A DNA stretch of 42,545 nt from Bryobacterales bacterium (GCA_016789905.1 JAEUQC010000054.1:1-42545), one strand, 5' to 3'; positions 16,935 to 26,713 are shown, counted from the first letter of the stretch. Notes: generated by a model not told the origin, from the sequence alone. A program made the numbers and translations.

Positions 16935-17537
16935 ATGCACGGTATGCGAACGATTCCTTTTCTACTCGCCGCGCTGCTCGCCGCGTGCGGCGAAAAGGCC
17001 GCGGTCAAGCCCAAGGCGGAGGCGCCCCGGCTCCCGGTCATCAAACACTTTTACGGCAATGAAGCCGTCGTCCCCAAGGGCGGCAGCCTCACTCTTTGTT
17101 ACGGCACAGAAAACGTCGACTCGCTCACCCTCACGCCCTACGACGATGGCGAACTCCGCCCCTCTTTTAATCGCTGCGTCGCCCACGCCCCTCAGGGCGA
17201 CACCACCTACGTCCTTCGCGCCAAAGGCCCCGGCGGCGAAACCACCGCTTCTTTTTCGGTCAAGGTCGGCAAACCCGCGCCCAAAGACAAAATCATGATC
17301 CAGTCCTTCAACGTCGTCGGCAATACGCCCGTCGCCCCCGGTGCCCGCGTCCAGCTCTGCTACACCACCGATGGCGCCAACACCGTCTCCCTCCGTCCTC
17401 CTGCCGCCACAAAACTCGAACCCGGCAAGAACCACTGCTTCATCGTCACACCGGATAAGTCAACCAACTATGTCCTCACCGCCACCGCCGTCGATGGCGC
17501 CGTGGATCGCATGCAGGTCTCGGTGCCTGTACAGTAA
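16935..17537 (+). CDS. Lipoprotein with two Ig-like repeats
   Basis: About 200 residues from the ATG at 16935, chosen because a GGGAG ribosome site lies about seven bases upstream; an upstream TTG frame adds 6 residues. The N-terminus (MRTIPFLLAALLAACGEK) ends in a lipobox LAAC, so it is a lipid-anchored outer- or inner-membrane lipoprotein. Two homologous beta-rich repeats follow, each with a cysteine pair: LTLCYGTENV..NRCVAHAP (about residues 50-90) and VQLCYTTDGA..NHCFIVTP (about residues 145-175), each ending in a STNYVLTA/TTYVLRA-like strand. The pattern suggests a disulfide-bonded Ig-like module. Function unknown. It diverges from tRNA-Asp. Confidence 0.75.
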   Translation: MHGMRTIPFLLAALLAACGEKAAVKPKAEAPRLPVIKHFYGNEAVVPKGGSLTLCYGTENVDSLTLTPYDDGELRPSFNRCVAHAPQGDTTYVLRAKGPGGETTASFSVKVGKPAPKDKIMIQSFNVVGNTPVAPGARVQLCYTTDGANTVSLRPPAATKLEPGKNHCFIVTPDKSTNYVLTATAVDGAVDRMQVSVPVQ

Positions 17538-17566
17538 CCCCAGGAATTCGATATAACTATCGAATC

Positions 17567-18577
17567 ATGCCTGCATCGAGACGGAAGTTCTTACAGGGTA
17601 GCGCCACGGCTCTTTCGGCGGCGGCCTTGGCCGATGAGGTTCTCGCCCAAACCTCCTCCGCCTCCGCCACCGGGCTCCCCACGCGCATCCTCGGCCGCAC
17701 CGGCCAGCGCGTGTCGATTCTCTCTCTCGGCGGCTGGCACATCGGTTCGGTGAAGGACGACAACGAAGCCGTGCGCATCATGCACGCCGCCATCGACGAA
17801 GGACTCACCTTCTTCGACAACGCCTGGGATTACCACGACGGCCGCTCCGAAGAGGTTATGGGCAAAGCCCTCGCCGGCGGCAAGCGCGACAAGGTCTTCC
17901 TCATGACCAAGAACTGCGAACGCGACTACGCTGGCTCGCTCCGCAATCTCGAAGACTCGCTTCGCCGTCTTCGCACAGACCATCTCGATCTTTGGCAGTT
18001 CCACGAAATGGTCTACGATAACGATCCCGACTGGGTCTTCGAAAAAGGCGGGCTGAAGGCCGCCCTTGAAGCCAAGGCTGCCGGCAAAGTTCGCTTTATC
18101 GGCTTCACCGGGCACAAGGATCCCCGCATCCACCTCAAAATGCTCGCCAAGCCCTTTGACTGGGATTCCGCCCAAATGCCCATCAACCTCCTGGACCGTT
18201 TCTATCGCAGCTTTCAGCAGGAAGTGGTGCCGGTCTGTCTGCGGAAAAACGTGGGAGTCATTGGCATGAAGGGGCTCGCCGGCGGCGGCACCGAAGGCCG
18301 CCTCATCGAAAAATTGGGCATGCGCGCCGATGACTGTTATCGCTACTGCCTCAGCCAGCCCGTCACCTCACAAGTCGTCGGCATTACCACCATGGCCCAA
18401 CTCCGCGCCGATATCACCATGGCTCGCAACTTCAAACCCATGGCCGCCACCGAACGCGAGGCCCTGCTCAGCCGCGTAAAGGACGAAGCCGCCGACGGCC
18501 GCCACGAACTCTTCAAATCCGCCAAGACCTACGACGGCCCCCACCATCGCCGTCAGCACGGCTTCGACGTTGGCTAA
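17567..18577 (+). CDS. Twin-arginine-exported aldo/keto reductase
   Basis: A 336-residue NAD(P)H-dependent reductase of the aldo/keto reductase superfamily with an N-terminal twin-arginine signal ([18 protein letters not shown], residues 4-21). Core residues of the AKR tetrad are visible: D84, Y89 in [10 protein letters not shown]115 in FLMTKN, and H146 in LWQFHEM. The barrel ends with the cofactor-binding segment [10 protein letters not shown]. It is separated from the next gene by a single base after its stop, so the two are co-transcribed. Exported AKR proteins next to DUF1080 proteins are common in this phylum and probably act on periplasmic sugar derivatives. Substrate not readable. Confidence 0.9.
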   Translation: MPASRRKFLQGSATALSAAALADEVLAQTSSASATGLPTRILGRTGQRVSILSLGGWHIGSVKDDNEAVRIMHAAIDEGLTFFDNAWDYHDGRSEEVMGKALAGGKRDKVFLMTKNCERDYAGSLRNLEDSLRRLRTDHLDLWQFHEMVYDNDPDWVFEKGGLKAALEAKAAGKVRFIGFTGHKDPRIHLKMLAKPFDWDSAQMPINLLDRFYRSFQQEVVPVCLRKNVGVIGMKGLAGGGTEGRLIEKLGMRADDCYRYCLSQPVTSQVVGITTMAQLRADITMARNFKPMAATEREALLSRVKDEAADGRHELFKSAKTYDGPHHRRQHGFDVG

Positions 18578-18578
18578 C

Positions 18579-19208
18579 ATGCGCCTTCTCTGCTTGCTCG
18601 CTCTGGCGTTGCCGCTAGCCGCCGAAGCCGGGTTCGTTCCCCTCTTCGACGGCAAAACCCTCAACGGCTGGTTCATCGTCAACAAAATGGGCCCGGGCTT
18701 TCTCGTCAAGGATGGCAACATCGTCTGCCCCCTCGACGGCGGCCAAAAACTCATGACGGAAAAGGAGTATTCCAACTTCGTCCTCCGCCTCGAATACAAG
18801 CTGGAAGCCGATTCCAACAACGGCATCGGTATCCGCGCGCCCCGCAACGGCCACACCTCCACGCTTGGCATGGAGATCCAGATTCTTGATCAATCCGGGC
18901 CCAAGTACGGCCCCATGAAGCTCCGTCCGGAGCAATACCACGGCGCAATCTATGACGTTTGGCCCGCCCGCACCGGCTTCCTCAAAAAGCCCGGCGAATG
19001 GAACACGCAGGAGATCCGCGCCGACGGCCGCCGCATCACCATCCGCCTCAACGGCGCGCTCATTCTGGATGCCAATCTCGACGACGTGAAGGAGCCCGAA
19101 GTCCTGAAAAAACACCTTGGCCTCGCCAGAAAATCAGGGCACATTGTGCTGCTGGGCCACCAGGCCTACGTCGAGTTCAGAAACCTCCGGATTCAAGAGC
19201 TGCCCTGA
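18579..19208 (+). CDS. DUF1080 (3-keto-disaccharide hydrolase-like) exported protein
   Basis: About 209 residues with a Sec signal ([18 protein letters not shown]). The start ATG at 18579 follows the aldo/keto reductase stop by one base; a longer TTG start overlaps that gene. The mature part begins [13 protein letters not shown], the hallmark of DUF1080, a concanavalin-like lectin/glucanase fold. Members include 3-keto-glycoside hydrolases. Later conserved segments are [42 protein letters not shown] and HIVLLGHQA. Together with the reductase upstream it fits a periplasmic keto-sugar pathway (inference). Its end overlaps the convergent paiB gene by about 32 bases. Confidence 0.9.
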   Translation: MRLLCLLALALPLAAEAGFVPLFDGKTLNGWFIVNKMGPGFLVKDGNIVCPLDGGQKLMTEKEYSNFVLRLEYKLEADSNNGIGIRAPRNGHTSTLGMEIQILDQSGPKYGPMKLRPEQYHGAIYDVWPARTGFLKKPGEWNTQEIRADGRRITIRLNGALILDANLDDVKEPEVLKKHLGLARKSGHIVLLGHQAYVEFRNLRIQELP

Positions 19209-19743
19209 CGCTGGCCTGGTCTTCGGCCGGCCGGTTTTGGCTCTGCTTCCACTTTCCTTCTATTCGTTCAATCGGTATCGCAATGCCGATGATGGCGTTC
19301 AACAGCCTGTCGATATATTCCGCCGGCGCGTCCTCAATCGCCCACGGCTCCGCCCGGCGCCTCTCCATGTGAACGGTCAGCGCGCTCACAATACGCAGAA
19401 TCTCCCCTTTCTCCGCAAACGTCCGCAGCGGGCCATGGGCATGCACCGCAATGTAGTTCCACGTCGGCACCACCCGCGGATCGGTCTTTTTGCTGGCGTA
19501 CCAGGACGGCGAAATGTACTGTTCGCCGCCTTGAAAAATGGCAATGGCGCTGGCCGCCCCCTGGGCCAGCGGATTCGCGCGCGCCACGTGGCCCCGCAGC
19601 ACGCCGCCTTCCAGCAGCAGCGGAACGTGCGTCGCCTCCAGCCCGTCTCTGGTGCTTGCCACAAGCGTCGCCAGCGGATGCCGCGCAATCAGCTCATGCA
19701 GAACCTCCGGCCGGTCCTCTCGAAAATGGGCGGGTGTGTACAT
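19177..19743 (-). CDS. paiB: PaiB-like FMN-binding negative transcriptional regulator
   Basis: 188 residues starting at the ATG 19743 ([16 protein letters not shown]). Longer frames run into the divergent propeller gene and are discarded. The family is a flavin-reductase-like split barrel, first described as a repressor of sporulation and degradative enzymes in Bacillus. Expected segments are present: [41 protein letters not shown] and [13 protein letters not shown]. Only the family is certain here; whether it regulates genes or binds flavin or heme in this organism is open. It overlaps the 3' end of the DUF1080 gene. Confidence 0.88.
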   Translation of the reverse strand: MYTPAHFREDRPEVLHELIARHPLATLVASTRDGLEATHVPLLLEGGVLRGHVARANPLAQGAASAIAIFQGGEQYISPSWYASKKTDPRVVPTWNYIAVHAHGPLRTFAEKGEILRIVSALTVHMERRRAEPWAIEDAPAEYIDRLLNAIIGIAIPIERIEGKWKQSQNRPAEDQASVRAALESGGF

Positions 19744-19779
19744 GCTCTTTAGCAGTGTAGCCGGGGCTATACTGGCCGT

Positions 19780-21057
19780 GTGAAACTCTCCTGGGTATTG
19801 TGGATTGGCCTCGCGGCCGCGGCGGACTGGCCAGGGTGGCGCGGCGCCGGCAGCCAGGGCCTTTCCCCGGAATCCGGCCTGCCCACCGAATGGAGCGCCA
19901 CAACGGGCGTGGCCTTCCGTGTTGAACTTGCCGGCACAGGAACCTCTTCCCCAATCGTAGTGGGGGACCTGGTCATCGTCACCTCCCAGGCCGGCAGCTA
20001 CGAAACCGGCGATGGCAGCGACCCCCGCCTGGCCCGCGACGAACGCGCGCTGGCCGTCAAGGAGCGCGCCATTGGCGCCAGGCCGGCCCCGGAGTTGACT
20101 CTCATTGTGGAGGCCTTCGCACGCAAGGACGGCAAGCGCGTTTGGCAGTACCGGACCCCGGCCACCGGCGCCCGGCCCGAAGTGCATGAAAAACACAACC
20201 TGGCCACACCCACTCCCGTTTCCGACGGCCGCACGGTTTGGGCCTGGTTCGGCAACGGCCAATTGGTGGCCCTGGATATGCAAGGCAAGCTCATCTGGCG
20301 AAAGCACCTCGGGCCCTTCGCCAACCAGTGGGGGCACGGGAGTTCGGCCGCATTCTACAAAGGGCTGCTGCTGCTGCTCGTCGATCACCGCCCGGCGGCA
20401 TATCTCATGGCGCTCGACGGCGCCACCGGCGACGTGAAGTGGAAGGTGGACCGCGGCCGCGGCCGCGTCTCGCACAGCACGCCTGTCGTCGTACCCGGTC
20501 CCAGCGGCGATGAACTGCTCGTGAATTCCGATCAACGCGTCGATGTCTATTCCCCCGCATCAGGAGAGCTGCTCTGGTGGGCGGGTACGGAGCGTCAGAC
20601 GCCCATCCCCTCCGCCGTCCATGCCGGCGGCGTCATCTACCTCAGCCGTGGCTACAGGAATAGCGATATCTGGGCCCTCCGTCCGGGCGCGCGCGGCGAG
20701 GCTGCGCCCACCTGGCGAATGCCCAACGGCGGTTCCTACGTGCCGTCCATTCTCCACTATCAGGGGCTGCTGTACATGACCAACGAAGTGGGCGTGGTGA
20801 CCTGTGCGGAGGCCGCCACCGGCGCCGTGGTGTGGAAAGAGCGTCTAGGCGGCATCTTCTTCGCCTCGCCCGTGGCCGGGGACGGCAAGGTCTATCTGTT
20901 AAGCGAGACCGGGGAGACGTTCGTGCTCCGGGCCGGCCGCAAGGCGGAGGTGCTGGCGAAAAACGAGTTGCCGGAGCGATTCCTTGCCTCTCCAGCCATC
21001 AGCGGCGGCCGCATCTACCTGCGTGGCGATGGCGTCCTCTTCGCCGTCGGCCGGTAG
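19780..21057 (+). CDS. Exported PQQ-type beta-propeller protein (BamB-like)
   Basis: A 425-residue protein starting with GTG at 19780; MKLSWVLWIGLAAAADW is a Sec signal. The mature part is a propeller of PQQ-like blades: TSSPIVVGDLVIVTS, FARKDGKRVWQYR, ALDGATGDVKWKV, AATGAVVWKERLG, SPVAGDGKVYLL and SPAISGGRIYLRGD. It begins WPGWRGAGSQG, as many exported PQQ-repeat proteins in this phylum and in Planctomycetes do. No enzyme signature (no quinone-ligand set of an alcohol dehydrogenase) is visible. It probably acts as a periplasmic binding or scaffold protein; the name BamB-like refers to the fold only. It is divergent from paiB by 36 bases. Confidence 0.85.
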   Translation: MKLSWVLWIGLAAAADWPGWRGAGSQGLSPESGLPTEWSATTGVAFRVELAGTGTSSPIVVGDLVIVTSQAGSYETGDGSDPRLARDERALAVKERAIGARPAPELTLIVEAFARKDGKRVWQYRTPATGARPEVHEKHNLATPTPVSDGRTVWAWFGNGQLVALDMQGKLIWRKHLGPFANQWGHGSSAAFYKGLLLLLVDHRPAAYLMALDGATGDVKWKVDRGRGRVSHSTPVVVPGPSGDELLVNSDQRVDVYSPASGELLWWAGTERQTPIPSAVHAGGVIYLSRGYRNSDIWALRPGARGEAAPTWRMPNGGSYVPSILHYQGLLYMTNEVGVVTCAEAATGAVVWKERLGGIFFASPVAGDGKVYLLSETGETFVLRAGRKAEVLAKNELPERFLASPAISGGRIYLRGDGVLFAVGR

Positions 21058-21068
21058 CCGCCCCCCGG

Positions 21069-21740
21069 TCAAACCGAAGCCGCTCCCGATGGTATTTTCA
21101 CGTCACGCCGGTATTTTTTCGGTATATGATGCAATAGTTGCTGCGGCGGAGGATCAACAAATTGCGCCCAGCATCGCCTAAGTTGCGCCACTACCCGAAG
21201 CATTCTTTTCAATTCGTCCTTCCGTTCCTTCGGAGCGGAAGATGTTAGCAGCCCGTCGAGTACTTTTTCGGCGTCGTCAAGCGCCCTCCTCGCGGAGATT
21301 CGTTCTTTGCGGAAATCAAGGCAGTCCTTCCGATCGAGCCGCAGTGTCCTCTTCGTGTAATCGCCTTGCGGGGTTTGAGCCTCTAATTCGCCGGCGCCGT
21401 TTACTTTGATGTGAGATTTGAATGGATCTTCCACGCACGGATCGACAAAGAAAAAACCTGCCGCCACTAGCTCAGCCGTCGGCCACTCATCGTTCTTGAT
21501 GCTATTACATCCAGCGCAGCAGTAATAGAGATTCTCGTAGTTCAGCCGCAGCGAATGAAACGCGGGATTGCTCTTGGGCCGGAAATGGTCCGCTCCAAAG
21601 CCGGTATGTCCCCGTGCATACAGCTCCGTCTTTTCGCAGTAAGCACACTGCGCCCTAAAATCGAATCGAAGGAACGGCTTATACCGCTTCCACGAGTTCT
21701 TATAGGCCGGCGGACGAGTAGCGCGGACAAATCTAGCCAT
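21069..21740 (-). CDS. HNH endonuclease
   Basis: A 223-residue protein. A zinc-ribbon-type HNH module is clear in the first 85 residues: CAYCEKTE (C32, C35), ADHFRPKSN (D51, H52), NYENLYYCCAGCNSIKND (N70, C75, C78, N79). The last His of the classic motif is replaced by an Asn, as in the HNN subset. The C-terminal 120 residues are helical and charged and not recognised. It is the third gene of a tight three-gene cassette on DNA that is visibly less GC-rich than the flanks (a hand count of 21481-21540 gives 28 of 60 G+C; 20041-20100 gives 44 of 60). Similar HNH proteins act in mobile elements and phage defence. Confidence 0.88.
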   Translation of the reverse strand: MARFVRATRPPAYKNSWKRYKPFLRFDFRAQCAYCEKTELYARGHTGFGADHFRPKSNPAFHSLRLNYENLYYCCAGCNSIKNDEWPTAELVAAGFFFVDPCVEDPFKSHIKVNGAGELEAQTPQGDYTKRTLRLDRKDCLDFRKERISARRALDDAEKVLDGLLTSSAPKERKDELKRMLRVVAQLRRCWAQFVDPPPQQLLHHIPKKYRRDVKIPSGAASV

Positions 21741-21754
21741 AACACGGAAGGCTA

Positions 21755-22249
21755 CTATCGTATATCAGATTCCAACTGGGCAACAAGCCGTTCCAGATCG
21801 CTAAGTGCCTTCTTGAACACTCCATACGGGCCTTCCTGGCGCTTAACCCGCGCTTTTTCCGCCTCTGCTGCCTCATGAAGTTCCAGCCGCCGGTTGACAT
21901 CGGCCAACTGGTCGGATTGAGTCGTGGTAATCACTCCCAAAAGCTGTAGCTTAGTCAACTCCTGGTAACGCGCAACAAGTTTCCGGTGCGCCTTTGGTGC
22001 AAGTATGTCTTCCACAGGAGAGAGTGGAACTGCCGGCGCCGAAATGGGATTTCTGACATTGACTCTAAATCCAATGTCAGCGCGTCTGGCCCGAAACTCC
22101 GCTTCGCGATTTTCAAATGTGCCGGAACTGGAATAGGCCGGCGACCGATACTCGCGAAATCGAGTTACAGAATTACTAGCGGCAGAACGCCGTTTGTTCA
22201 GTACTAAAGCCGAATAGGAGGATCCGGAAGTCCGCCACGCTGCCATCAC
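21755..22249 (-). CDS. Unknown coiled-coil protein in the HNH cassette
   Basis: 164 residues; start is GTG at 22249 or ATG at 22246, immediately following the upstream stop (TAAGTGATG). The first 70 residues are basic and serine-rich and look disordered. Residues about 85-160 are strongly helical and charged (ARYQELTKLQLLG, DQLADVNRRLELHEAAEAEK, LSDLERLVAQLESDI) and probably form a coiled coil. No family recognised. It ends 14 bases before the HNH gene, so the two are translated from one message. A role as adaptor or partner of the nuclease is inferred only from position. Confidence 0.7.
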   Translation of the reverse strand: MMAAWRTSGSSYSALVLNKRRSAASNSVTRFREYRSPAYSSSGTFENREAEFRARRADIGFRVNVRNPISAPAVPLSPVEDILAPKAHRKLVARYQELTKLQLLGVITTTQSDQLADVNRRLELHEAAEAEKARVKRQEGPYGVFKKALSDLERLVAQLESDIR

Positions 22250-22945
22250 TTAACGGCCCCCATCCGGCTTGGTTGAACTCGCCGTCCATGTGCGCAACGC
22301 TTGCAGTTGTTTCCGGGCGCGGGCAAACGCCATCTCCAATTTCTCGAACTCCGCTTCCGTGAGTTGAAATGCCGCCCGGTGCTTCTTGTTATCTGTGGTG
22401 CGGCCCATCACTTCAAGCATCAGGATGTTCGTAAAGCCATAGATCTGGTCGACCGGTTCGCTCATCGGGCGCATCTCGTACGTCGCTGCGCCAAATACGG
22501 GGCGAATGTCCCAAACCATGTTTACATCTTCCACCACAGGCAACACCAGTTCCTCATGAACTCGCCGGAGACTATCAAAAAACACGTCAAAGGAAACACC
22601 GTCGAGTTGTTTGAAATACCCGGTCGCGCGCTCCCTGTTTGTTTCCTCCAGTGTGATCATCTGGCGGATCTCCCGGTCAAAGTCTGCCTCTGAAGGTTGA
22701 TGACGAGTCTTTAATGTAAGTAAATACTGGGTAAACCGAATATGCGCGATGAAATCGTCCGGCACCAGCCCAGTTTCCGCAACCACCGTATTGTAGTCAT
22801 CCGGCTCGAGCTCGGAAAACCGCTTTCTGGAGAGAATCCATGCGGCAATCGCGTCTAGTTGCGCCTTTTCCAGCGCCGCGAGCTTGTCAAGGTCTTCAAG
22901 GAAATGCGCTGGCGGTGGCTGGTTGTTGAACAAGACTGAAATCAT
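22250..22945 (-). CDS. Unknown protein, first gene of the HNH cassette
   Basis: 231 residues, ATG at 22945 (MISVLFNNQPPPAHFLEDL). Mostly alpha-helical and acidic, with segments LAALEKAQLDAIAAWILSR, DFIAHIRFTQYLLTL, FFDSLRRVHEELVLPVVEDVN and EAEFEKLEMAFARARKQL. No catalytic motif, membrane segment or signal is visible, and I do not recognise the family. The DNA is AT-richer than the surroundings (22681-22740 counts 24 of 60 G+C). About 270 bases without a gene lie upstream, so the cassette's promoter should be there. The TAA is directly followed by the start of the next gene. Confidence 0.75.
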   Translation of the reverse strand: MISVLFNNQPPPAHFLEDLDKLAALEKAQLDAIAAWILSRKRFSELEPDDYNTVVAETGLVPDDFIAHIRFTQYLLTLKTRHQPSEADFDREIRQMITLEETNRERATGYFKQLDGVSFDVFFDSLRRVHEELVLPVVEDVNMVWDIRPVFGAATYEMRPMSEPVDQIYGFTNILMLEVMGRTTDNKKHRAAFQLTEAEFEKLEMAFARARKQLQALRTWTASSTKPDGGR

Positions 22946-23089
22946 GGCCTACCCTGTTTTTGAAGCGCCAGTACGGCTCAACTTCTATACATAGCGCATC
23001 GAACCAGCGATTGCTATCGGCCGAATCCCTATGAGCGCGTTGGGCCGACGCCTGTTGCCAGTGTACCGCCACTTGCGTAGTTCCCGCAT

Positions 23090-23103
23090 AGGAAAATTCC
23101 TAG
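23090..23103. promoter_or_regulatory. Candidate operator-like dyad upstream of the HNH cassette
   Basis: TAGGAA and TTCCTA are separated by two bases, about 145 bases upstream of the cassette's first start codon. A second short dyad, CCCC(ATT)GGGG, lies at 23125-23135. Both sit in the only sizeable gap between the cassette and the receptor gene. Binding by a regulator is a guess. Confidence 0.25.
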
Positions 23104-23215
23104 TACTTTAACCGTCCCTATCACCCCATTGGGGCAGCGAGTCGGCGCGACCCGAAAATCAATCCCTCGCTACGCGAATGAAGTTCTGATGGCCCATTGC
23201 ACCGCCGGCCTAATT

Positions 23216-26200
23216 TCAGAACTGCAACCGCAGCGTATACTGCACCTCCCGCCCACGGTTCGATTGATTCGTGCTCCGCCCAAATGTGGACCCAAGCCCC
23301 AGCGCAGGATCATTCCACATAAACGCGTTCGGCGCGTTATACGCCTCCAGCCGAAGCTCCAGCTTATACCGCTCCGTCAGCGAAAACGTCTTCGCCAGCG
23401 TCGCGTCCAGGTTCCATGTGCTCGGCCCCGTAATGTCCTGGTACTGCAGCGGATTGAGCCGCGGCGTGAACGCCTCCGCCAGGCCAAACGCCGCCGTGTT
23501 GAACCACGCATTCGGGCCTGGATTGTCAATGTGCGGGTCCCCAAGTAGCTTCAGGTTGCCAAACCGCAGGAACGTGCCCGAACTATAAGACATCAGTCCG
23601 TGCATGGACCATCCCCCAACTATCGCATCCGCCGCGCGGTTCATTCGTGCCGCATAACGCCGCCCGCGCCCCACCGGAAGATCATACGAACCCGACAAAT
23701 TGGCCCGGTTGCGCGGATTGGTCGTCGGAATCCACGACCACTGCTGATCGTACTCATGGTCGGCGTTAAAGAAGCCTTCCGTCCGCTCATAGTTGCGGTT
23801 AAAGCTGAACAGAAAGCTCGCGCCGCTGCGATACGTCCGCTGCAGGCGAAGCTGCAACGCCTGGTACCGGTTCCGAGGGCCCGGCGTGCCGGTCTCCGTC
23901 AGTGCTCCGTACTGCGGATACGGCCGCAGCAGGCTGGCTCGGCTCACTTGCAACGGGTTCCGCTGCGAACCCGGGAATTGCGCCAGCGGCAGTATGTTGT
24001 AGAACGGGTTCGGCACGTTTACATTCAACTGGGCTTTATACGTATACCCAAGCCGGGGGTCCGTCAGGTTCAGGGAACGCGAATACGGCAGGTGCCGCCC
24101 GATGTTGAAGAAGTACGTGGCGTCCAGCTTGAAGTTCGCCGGCAACTGCCGCTGAATCGTGAAGTTGATTCGGTCGTTCACCTGCGGCTCGAAGTTCTGA
24201 TAGTCCCACGACGCCGCGTTCCCCAGATTGGTGTACTTCCCGTACCCCTTGCCCACAGCCGCCTGCAGCGGATTCCGGTCCGGCGGGAACGGACGGCTTA
24301 GCACCGCCTGCGGCACGCCCTCTATCGTCCCAAGCGGCGTCGTACTCGCCGAAAAACCAGGGAAATTGATTCGCTCGATCGTCAGCGTCTGCAGGTTCGG
24401 CGGCACCACGTAACGGGCGAACCCCACCTGGATCGCGGTCTTGTCGTTGGCTCGATACGCCAGCCCCAGCCGGGGCATCAGGATCAGTTTCTGCGTCTGG
24501 AATACGCCCCGGTTTTTGTCATCGGTGAATACCCAGGAGCCATTGTAGATGGGCGCCGCGGTGCGCAGCGCCAGGATATCGGCAGGTATCACCGGCGGTT
24601 TCTGCTGGAACTCCGCGATCGGCGTCTTTAAATCCAAATAGCGCGAGTACCGGTTCTCCGTATCCACCGGCGGTGTCGAGTACTCATAGCGCACGCCCAG
24701 GTTCAGCGTTAACCGGCGCGAAATTTTGAAGTCATCGTGCAGAAACGCCCCAAAATACTCCATGTTGATGTTCTGCGGTGCCACGAACCGCGCTGCTGAC
24801 GACGTGTCCAGCGCGCCCAGCAGAAACGTGGCATAGGTGTCCCCAGACGATCGCGTGTCCGTATTGATGAACGTCGCCGCCGTCAGCCCGGCCGGGAAGT
24901 TAAATGTCATCAGGTTCGGAAACACGCCGTCCGATCGCGAATGCCGCGATTCGCCCCCGTACTTCACATAGTGCTTGCCCAGCATCTGGCTCACTTTGCC
25001 GGAAAAGTTATAACTCCGCGGATGCTGTATCCAATAGCTGGATTTGCCCAGCGTGTTCCCCGCAAACGTCAGGTTCGGGTAGTAAATGGCGGGAATGCCC
25101 TCCAGATAGGGCTTGTACCACGCATCGTTGGCCCAGAACTGCGCCAGGCCCGCCTCGCCCACCGCCGCCGCTGGAGCGTTGTAGTCGTCCTCCAGCGAAG
25201 CGAAACTCCCCCGGAAATTTACCACCGTGCGGGCGCTCTTCGTCCACACCACGTCCCCGGCGATGTTTCGCGAGTTCATTATGCCGCCATTATCATTGGG
25301 CATCGCCGGCGAGTTGTTCGGTGTGTAGTTGCCCTGGTCCAGGTTCGTCTTTAGCTGCGAGTACCGCGCGAAAAACTTCCATTTGTCGTTTATGTTCCAA
25401 TCCGTGCGGTTGTTGAAGTTCCAGTTCTCAAGCAGCCACGTGTAGTTCGTGCGGAAGTTGTTCACGCCCGTCACGTTGTCCCCGGGCCCGTTGGGGCCCC
25501 ATATGTCTTTCATGAACCGGGCGGCCGTCGCGTCAATCCGCGATGCAGGAATCACATTGCCCGGAATCGGCTGGCGCGTGCCCGTATTGTTGGCCACGTT
25601 CAGCCGCGATGTCCATGGGTCGTATATTGTCCGCAGCGTGCCGAACTGATTTAGCGACTTGGAAAAATCCCCCGTTCGTTCCAAATCCGTGGGCATCGTG
25701 CGAACGGTGTTCCGGGGTTCCCGCGTGCGCCAAAGTTCGTAGCTGGCAAAATTGAAAATCTTGTTCTTCTTGATCGGCGCGCCCATGGAGCCGCCGCCAA
25801 TGTGGTTCCGGATCAGGTTCGCCACCCGCGGCCGCGTGTAGGAGTTGGTCACCGCGTTGAACGCCGGGTTCCGCCCGAAGTAGTAAGCCGAGCCTTTAAT
25901 TGTGTTGGTGCCGCTCTTGATGGAAAGGCTCAGCACACCGCCGGCCGAATGACCGAACTCAGCGTCCACCGAGTTCTGCTGCACGCTAAACTCCTGCACG
26001 GCGTCCATCGGCGGCGCATAACTCCCCTTCTGGTTCAGTTGCAGCGGCGCGCCATCCAGCAGCAGATCGTTCTTGCGATTCGTCGAACCGCCAACATCGA
26101 TCGAACTTGACGACCACATAAAAAACGGATTTCGCTCGGAGCCGTAGCGATTCACCACCGCTGGGTCCAGCAGCGCCAGCGAAAACGGATTCCGCTGTTT

Positions 26201-26632
26201 CACAGGCAGTTCGGACAGCATCTTCCGGTCGATCGTTAGTTCCCGCGTCGAAGAGTTGAATTGAAGCTGCGGCGCGGCATCGGTCACCGTTACCGAGTCC
26301 GCCACCTGCCCTGGGTTCAGCGTCAGATTCACCGTCACATCCGCGCGCGTCTGCACGGGAATGTCGCGTTGCGTCGTGCGGGAAAAACCCGGATATTCGG
26401 CCGTCAGCGTGTACGTGCCGGGTTCAACGAAGTCAAAAATATACGATCCCGTCGGACCCGCGGCCCGCGTCGCCTCAATGCCCGTATTCTGGTTGCGCAG
26501 CCAGACCTTGGCCGTCGGAAGCGCGGCGTTGGAGGAGTCTGTGATCAGCCCCTGTATTTTGGCTCGGTAATCCTGCGCGGCCAGCGCGCAGGGGAACAGA
26601 AGTGGAATGAAGAGACCAATGTAACGGCGCAT
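23216..26632 (-). CDS. TonB-dependent outer-membrane receptor with carboxypeptidase-regulatory-like domain
   Basis: 1138 residues from the ATG at 26632; the frame stays open far beyond it, but only because the opposite strand codes for a real gene, so the longer version is rejected. The signal peptide is MRRYIGLFIPLLFPCALAAQ. Residues about 22-105 form a carboxypeptidase-regulatory-like domain (KIQGLITDSSNAALPTAKVW, GTYTLTAEYPGF). A plug region follows (LSELPVKQRNPFSLALLDP, SSSIDVGGST) and then a long beta-barrel, ending in RLQF, a barrel-type C-terminal aromatic residue. It probably takes up oligomeric plant or microbial compounds by TonB-driven transport. The divergent neighbour may be its partner. 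Specific ligand unknown. Confidence 0.93.
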   Translation of the reverse strand: MRRYIGLFIPLLFPCALAAQDYRAKIQGLITDSSNAALPTAKVWLRNQNTGIEATRAAGPTGSYIFDFVEPGTYTLTAEYPGFSRTTQRDIPVQTRADVTVNLTLNPGQVADSVTVTDAAPQLQFNSSTRELTIDRKMLSELPVKQRNPFSLALLDPAVVNRYGSERNPFFMWSSSSIDVGGSTNRKNDLLLDGAPLQLNQKGSYAPPMDAVQEFSVQQNSVDAEFGHSAGGVLSLSIKSGTNTIKGSAYYFGRNPAFNAVTNSYTRPRVANLIRNHIGGGSMGAPIKKNKIFNFASYELWRTREPRNTVRTMPTDLERTGDFSKSLNQFGTLRTIYDPWTSRLNVANNTGTRQPIPGNVIPASRIDATAARFMKDIWGPNGPGDNVTGVNNFRTNYTWLLENWNFNNRTDWNINDKWKFFARYSQLKTNLDQGNYTPNNSPAMPNDNGGIMNSRNIAGDVVWTKSARTVVNFRGSFASLEDDYNAPAAAVGEAGLAQFWANDAWYKPYLEGIPAIYYPNLTFAGNTLGKSSYWIQHPRSYNFSGKVSQMLGKHYVKYGGESRHSRSDGVFPNLMTFNFPAGLTAATFINTDTRSSGDTYATFLLGALDTSSAARFVAPQNINMEYFGAFLHDDFKISRRLTLNLGVRYEYSTPPVDTENRYSRYLDLKTPIAEFQQKPPVIPADILALRTAAPIYNGSWVFTDDKNRGVFQTQKLILMPRLGLAYRANDKTAIQVGFARYVVPPNLQTLTIERINFPGFSASTTPLGTIEGVPQAVLSRPFPPDRNPLQAAVGKGYGKYTNLGNAASWDYQNFEPQVNDRINFTIQRQLPANFKLDATYFFNIGRHLPYSRSLNLTDPRLGYTYKAQLNVNVPNPFYNILPLAQFPGSQRNPLQVSRASLLRPYPQYGALTETGTPGPRNRYQALQLRLQRTYRSGASFLFSFNRNYERTEGFFNADHEYDQQWSWIPTTNPRNRANLSGSYDLPVGRGRRYAARMNRAADAIVGGWSMHGLMSYSSGTFLRFGNLKLLGDPHIDNPGPNAWFNTAAFGLAEAFTPRLNPLQYQDITGPSTWNLDATLAKTFSLTERYKLELRLEAYNAPNAFMWNDPALGLGSTFGRSTNQSNRGREVQYTLRLQF

Positions 26633-26713
26633 GGTGGCTTCCGCCAGTCTAGTGCAGAAAATCGCCGATGAAAAGGGTGAGCCGGGAAGCACAAGTTTTG
26701 CGAGGATGTATGC

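Noticed and set aside
19744..20535. N-terminal extension of the PaiB frame to 452 residues
   Set aside because: It overlaps the PQQ-propeller gene antisense; the family-typical start is the ATG at 19743.
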